A DNA stretch of 26,680 nt from G020353115 sp964481765 (GTDB lineage Bacteria > Bacteroidota > Bacteroidia > Bacteroidales > VadinHA17). Under the pieces are notes generated by a model. It was not told the DNA's origin and did no database searches. It saw only the letters and a program-made list of their open reading frames with translations. The DNA lies in assembly GCA_964481765.1 (NCBI GenBank), contig CAYZVJ010000039.1, positions 1-26,680 of the forward strand, given 5' to 3'. Below, piece after piece: positions 23,399 to 26,680 of the stretch. Numbering within the stretch: position 1 is the stretch's first letter; every line of letters begins with the position of its first letter. Both the position numbers and the translations under genes were made by a program.

Positions 23399-25417
23399 TT
23401 ACTGGTCAAATGCTGAATTTATCGTACATTCATCAACAAAATTAGGAAGTGTAACCTGGAGCAGTGGAGTTCGTTCCATCTCCCGTTTAATGGCAAAAAG
23501 TGCTTCCCTGTTTCTCGCCCAGGCTCTCCTGGTTATTCCATTATTCACGTCCCAGTGCAACATTGATCTTACCCTTTCGGATGCTTCTGCTGTACCATCC
23601 AGGACAAATCCAAAACCACCATTGATCACCTCACCCCAACCCACTCCTCCTCCATTATGAAGGGAGACCCAGGTAGCCCCCCTGAAGGCATCGCCGATCA
23701 CATTATGCACTGACATATCGGCAGTAAATTGTGATCCGTCATAAATATTTGAGGTTTCACGGAAGGGTGAATCGGTACCGGAGACGTCGTGATGATCTCT
23801 TCCGAGGACAATGGGTCCCTTTACTTTGCCGGTTTTTATTGCTTTATTGAACTTCTCTGCAATTTTAGTTCTCCCCTCACAATCTGCATACAAAATTCTT
23901 GCCTGCGATCCGACCACCAGGTTGTTTCTTCCGGCTTCCCTGATCCAGTGAATGTTGTCTTCCAGCTGGTTCCTGATCTCAACCGGTGCTGTTTCAGCTA
24001 TTTTCTCCATCACCTCAAGAGCAATGCGATCTGTGATCTCAAGATCACCGGGATCTGAAGAGGTACATACCCACCGGAAAGGGCCAAAACCATAATCAAA
24101 AAACAAGGGTCCCATAATATCCTGGACATAGGATGGATACTTGTACGTTCCATCGGGCCGCTTGATATCAGCACCTGCCCTGCCCGATTCAAGCAAAAAT
24201 GCATTTCCATAATCCCAGAAATACATGCCCTTCCGGGTAAGCTGGTCAATCGCCTGGACCTGCCTTCTCAGGGATTCCTGAACTTTTTCCTTGAAAAGCC
24301 CGGGATTAGTCACCATCAATTCATTCGACTCCTCAAAGCTCAATCCGGCAGGGTAGTATCCTCCTGACCAGGGATTATGCAGGGACGTTTGATCCGAGCC
24401 AAGATCGATCCGGATCCGGCTTTTCACCAGGGCTTCCCACAGATCCACAATGTTCCCGTGGTATGCCAGGGATACTGCTTCCTTCATTTTTCGTACCTTT
24501 TCCAAACGGACAAAAAGCTCATCCAGATTAGAATAGACCTCATCAACCCATCCCTGGGAATACCTCATTTTTATGGCTTTTGAATTTACTTCGGCAACAA
24601 CACATATCCCCCCGGCTATCACGGTGGCTTTTGCTTGTGCTCCTGACATTCCACCCAAGCCGGATGTCACAAAAACTTTCCCCTGCAAATCCTTCTCACC
24701 CCCCTTTGATACTTTCCGTCCCGCATTCAGCAAAGTAATGGTTGTTCCATGAACAATTCCCTGAGGCCCGATGTACATAAACGAACCCGCCGTCATCTGT
24801 CCATATTGTGAAACACCCAGGGCATTTAACCTTTCCCAATATTCGGGCGAGGAGTAATTTGGTACCACCATACCATTGGTAACAACAACCCTGGGGGACC
24901 CTGGATGAGAAGGGAACAATCCCAGAGGATGCCCGGAGTAAAGGACAAGCGTCTGTTCATCGGTCATTTCAGCAAGATACTTCATGGTGATAAGATACTG
25001 TGCCCAGTTCTGAAAAACAGCTCCGTTACCACCGTAAGTGATCAGTTCGTGTGGATGCTGAGCAACCGCTTCATCCAGATTGTTGCTTAACATGAGCATT
25101 ATCGCTCCGGCAGAAACCGATCGGTAAGGAAAATCGTGAATGCTCCGGGCTGTTATTTTGTACCCGGGCCTGTAACGATACATGTATATCCTGCCATAGG
25201 TCCTAAGTTCATCACTGAATTCCTCAGCAAGAACAGGATGATGCTTACTGGGAAAATACCTGAGTGCATTTCGTAAGGCTAACTTTTTTTCTTCAGGGGT
25301 GAGAATGTCTCTCCTCCTTGGCGCATGATTCACCTTCGGATCAAATTTCCGTGGTTCCGGAAGTTCTTCCGGAATACCCTGCAATATCGCGCTTTTGAAA
25401 TCATCATTCGTTTTCAT
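23399..25417 (-). CDS. hutU: Urocanate hydratase
   Basis: HutU converts urocanate to imidazolone propionate with tightly bound NAD, the second step of histidine breakdown, in the cytoplasm. The family marks are clear: the HELITYGGNGAVFQNWAQY segment, YSGHPLGLFPSHPGSPRVV, GQMTAGSFMYIGPQGIVHGT, the NAD-binding FVTSGLGGMSGAQAKA, and the catalytic region FRWVCTSSDP with C451. At 672 aa it is about 110 residues longer than the Pseudomonas enzyme; the extra length includes an N-terminal extension (about residues 1-75) and insertions in the middle, which I recall for Bacteroidota homologs. No hutH, hutI or ftcD lies in the window. Confidence 0.94.
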   Translation of the reverse strand: MKTNDDFKSAILQGIPEELPEPRKFDPKVNHAPRRRDILTPEEKKLALRNALRYFPSKHHPVLAEEFSDELRTYGRIYMYRYRPGYKITARSIHDFPYRSVSAGAIMLMLSNNLDEAVAQHPHELITYGGNGAVFQNWAQYLITMKYLAEMTDEQTLVLYSGHPLGLFPSHPGSPRVVVTNGMVVPNYSSPEYWERLNALGVSQYGQMTAGSFMYIGPQGIVHGTTITLLNAGRKVSKGGEKDLQGKVFVTSGLGGMSGAQAKATVIAGGICVVAEVNSKAIKMRYSQGWVDEVYSNLDELFVRLEKVRKMKEAVSLAYHGNIVDLWEALVKSRIRIDLGSDQTSLHNPWSGGYYPAGLSFEESNELMVTNPGLFKEKVQESLRRQVQAIDQLTRKGMYFWDYGNAFLLESGRAGADIKRPDGTYKYPSYVQDIMGPLFFDYGFGPFRWVCTSSDPGDLEITDRIALEVMEKIAETAPVEIRNQLEDNIHWIREAGRNNLVVGSQARILYADCEGRTKIAEKFNKAIKTGKVKGPIVLGRDHHDVSGTDSPFRETSNIYDGSQFTADMSVHNVIGDAFRGATWVSLHNGGGVGWGEVINGGFGFVLDGTAEASERVRSMLHWDVNNGITRRAWARNREALFAIKREMERTPLLQVTLPNFVDECTINSAFDQ

Positions 25418-25449
25418 CCGGGAAATGGGTTTTGATCAATTCATTGTAA

Positions 25450-25457
25450 CAAAGGTA
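25450..25457 (-). promoter_or_regulatory. Candidate -7 box of hutU
   Basis: On the minus strand TACCTTTG matches TAnnTTTG exactly, 32 nt before the hutU ATG. No TTTG is seen at the -33 distance. No histidine- or urocanate-responsive operator is recognisable. Confidence 0.45.
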
Positions 25458-25701
25458 ATAGTTAAAAAGAAGTTATAAGTTGATACGTTAAAAGTTTATA
25501 AGAGAAAATCAACAATTAATTGGAAGTTGAACCTGGACATTCACTCCTGTAGCCCCCACAAGGGGACACGATGCTTATACCCCCGGCAGGCGGATATAAT
25601 GTCCTTTATATTAATGCAATCAAAATTGAAACTACACGAATTTCGTTACCGATGAACCATACCGGCTTCGTAACCGGACACCGTAGTACGAATTATTCAT
25701 T

Positions 25702-25729
25702 TTTGTCTGGAAATTTTATATTAGTTTTG
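25702..25729 (+). promoter_or_regulatory. Candidate promoter of lemA
   Basis: TTTG (25702-25705) and TAGTTTTG (25722-25729, exact match to TAnnTTTG) are separated by 16 nt, slightly short of the usual 19. The predicted start near 25736 leaves a leader of about 45 nt before the ATG at 25782. Confidence 0.5.
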
Positions 25730-25781
25730 TGCAGAATTCTGATAATCGTTTTGCTAAATTTCGTTCTTAAACTCTGTAAAC

Positions 25782-26372
25782 ATGAAAAAAAGCTGGATAA
25801 TTCTTGCCATTGTTGCAGTATTGATCATACTGCTCTATGTCTCTGTAAAAAATACCTACAACCGGATGGTTCAGAAGGGAGAGTTTGTTACGGAACAGTG
25901 GTCAAACGTTGAGAATGTTTATCAACGGCGCTCAGACCTTATCCCGAATCTGGTGAATACGGTTAAAGGATATGCCGATTTTGAGCAGGAAACATTAACC
26001 CAGGTTATTGAAGCCCGGTCCAGGGCCACTTCCGTAACGGTGGACGCAAATAATCTCAATCCTGCTATGATCAACCAGTTTCAGGAAGCTCAGTCCAACC
26101 TATCATCTGCCCTTTCAAGGTTACTGGTGGTAATTGAACGGTATCCGGATCTGAAGGCAAACCAGAACTTCCTTGAACTGCAGGCTCAACTCGAAGGTAC
26201 TGAAAACCGGATAGCTGTCGAACGGAGAAAATTCAACGAAGTGGCCAGGGATTACAATACATTCATTAAACAATTTCCCAGGAACATCTATGCCAGCATC
26301 TTCAATTTTGAGAGCAAGGCCTATTTTGAAGCGGAGGAGGGAGCCAGCAAAGCACCGGAAGTTCAATTCTAA
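25782..26372 (+). CDS. LemA family protein
   Basis: LemA proteins are membrane-anchored helical proteins of poorly known function. This 196-aa protein has one N-terminal membrane helix (about residues 5-22, IILAIVAVLIILLYVS) and then the family core: NTYNRMVQKGEFVTEQWSNV, RRSDLIPNLVNTVKGYADFE, LLVVIERYPDLKANQNFLEL and GTENRIAVERRKFNEVARDYN, ending with the usual QFPRNIYASIFNF. The remainder should be a long antiparallel helical bundle on one side of the inner membrane. The TPM-domain gene follows 75 nt later; a lemA followed by TPM genes is the usual Bacteroidota arrangement, from memory. Confidence 0.94.
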   Translation: MKKSWIILAIVAVLIILLYVSVKNTYNRMVQKGEFVTEQWSNVENVYQRRSDLIPNLVNTVKGYADFEQETLTQVIEARSRATSVTVDANNLNPAMINQFQEAQSNLSSALSRLLVVIERYPDLKANQNFLELQAQLEGTENRIAVERRKFNEVARDYNTFIKQFPRNIYASIFNFESKAYFEAEEGASKAPEVQF

Positions 26373-26447
26373 CATCGGAGTAATTCAGTATCAAGGATTT
26401 CACTGATACCATCATTATCCGGTTCAATTAATCATTAACCCAAAGAG

Positions 26448-26680
26448 ATGAAAGCTGCTGATTTTTTTAATAAGGAAGATAAGGAGCAAATCTTAGAAGC
26501 AATCCGTGAAGCCGAACGCAACACATCAGGAGAAATCAGGGTTCATATCGAGGGAACATGCAGGGAGGATGTCATGGACCGTGCTGCTTACCTTTTTGAG
26601 AAACTTGAAATGCACAGAACAGCATTGCGCAATGGTGTACTTTTCTATCTCTCCATGAAAGACCAAAAATTCGCCATTTT
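26448..26680 (+). CDS. TPM-domain protein, 5' part only
   Basis: The gene runs off the window after 77 codons. The visible N-terminus (ADFFNKEDKEQILEAIREAE, then TSGEIRVHIEG and RNGVLFYLSMKDQKFAI) matches the start of the TPM (YgcG/Psb32-type) domain as found in short cytoplasmic-start homologs next to lemA. There is no signal peptide in this part, so it belongs to the variant without a secretion signal, unlike the usual second TPM gene of such clusters. Function is poorly known; TPM domains have been tied to photosystem II assembly in plants and to acid phosphatase activity in some reports. It is probably co-transcribed with lemA. Confidence 0.85.
   Translation, partial: MKAADFFNKEDKEQILEAIREAERNTSGEIRVHIEGTCREDVMDRAAYLFEKLEMHRTALRNGVLFYLSMKDQKFAI

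Larger units (their letters stand above)
25418..25781. other. Divergent intergenic gap between hutU and lemA
   Basis: No gene is supported. The hutU side carries the promoter box at 25450-25457 and an AT-rich stretch. The middle has a small hairpin (cccc-acaa-gggg within 25548-25569) and ccggcaggcgg, a fragment related to the CCTGCC palindromes. The part from about 25625 to 25695 is made of cgttac/cgtaac words (ttcgttaccgatg, ttcgtaaccgg) like those in other gaps. The lemA promoter lies at the right end. Confidence 0.55.

Noticed and set aside
25548..25569. Small C/G hairpin before lemA as a riboswitch
   Set aside because: Only a 4-bp stem, upstream of the predicted transcription start, with no known riboswitch core.

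Overview
The window comes from a member of the Bacteroidota, probably a Bacteroidales/Marinilabiliales-like lineage. The main evidence is a type IX secretion / gliding gene block (porP/sprF, gldJ, porU, porV), which is confined to that phylum. Several intergenic gaps also carry boxes matching the Bacteroidota promoter consensus (TAnnTTTG, with TTTG about 19 nt upstream), and Shine-Dalgarno sequences are scarce. Species-level placement is not possible from sequence reading alone.

Layout. 1-300: a tRNA-Val(UAC) gene on the minus strand with a long hairpin terminator, preceded by a decayed tRNA-like remnant whose D-loop is split by a perfect 20-bp palindrome; a near-ideal promoter lies upstream of the remnant. 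300-2600: an AT-rich accessory-looking segment with REP-like palindromes and a tandem pair of DUF1670-type helix-turn-helix genes of unknown function. 2613-4767: folC and a nitroreductase on the minus strand, separated by degenerate intergenic repeats. 4872-9704: phoH-like PIN-ATPase, sixA-type histidine phosphatase, ppk1 and an inositol-monophosphatase-family gene, all on the plus strand. 10108-13211: a lipid A acyltransferase, an overlapping family 2 glycosyltransferase, and a membrane-anchored metallophosphoesterase. 13413-14847: a small coding remnant and murF (minus). 14947-22987: gldJ and porP (minus) diverging from porU, porV and ispF (plus). 22982-25417: hutU followed by a small lipoprotein (minus). 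25782-end: lemA and the start of a TPM-domain gene (plus).

How the genes work together. The core of the window is envelope biology: T9SS export and cargo processing (PorU/PorV, PorP, GldJ), peptidoglycan precursor synthesis (MurF), isoprenoid synthesis (IspF) and outer-membrane lipid/glycan assembly (LpxL-like acyltransferase and GT2). A polyphosphate/phosphatase group (SixA, PPK1, IMPase) forms a second co-directional unit.

Most unusual material. The least explained parts are the DUF1670 pair with a 32-bp palindrome directly upstream of a candidate promoter box, the palindrome insertion inside a tRNA-like remnant, and several families of palindromic or degenerate repeats in the intergenic gaps. 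I found no CRISPR array, no recognisable transposase, no integrase and no riboswitch. Nothing here proves a new system; the DUF1670 locus is the best candidate for one.
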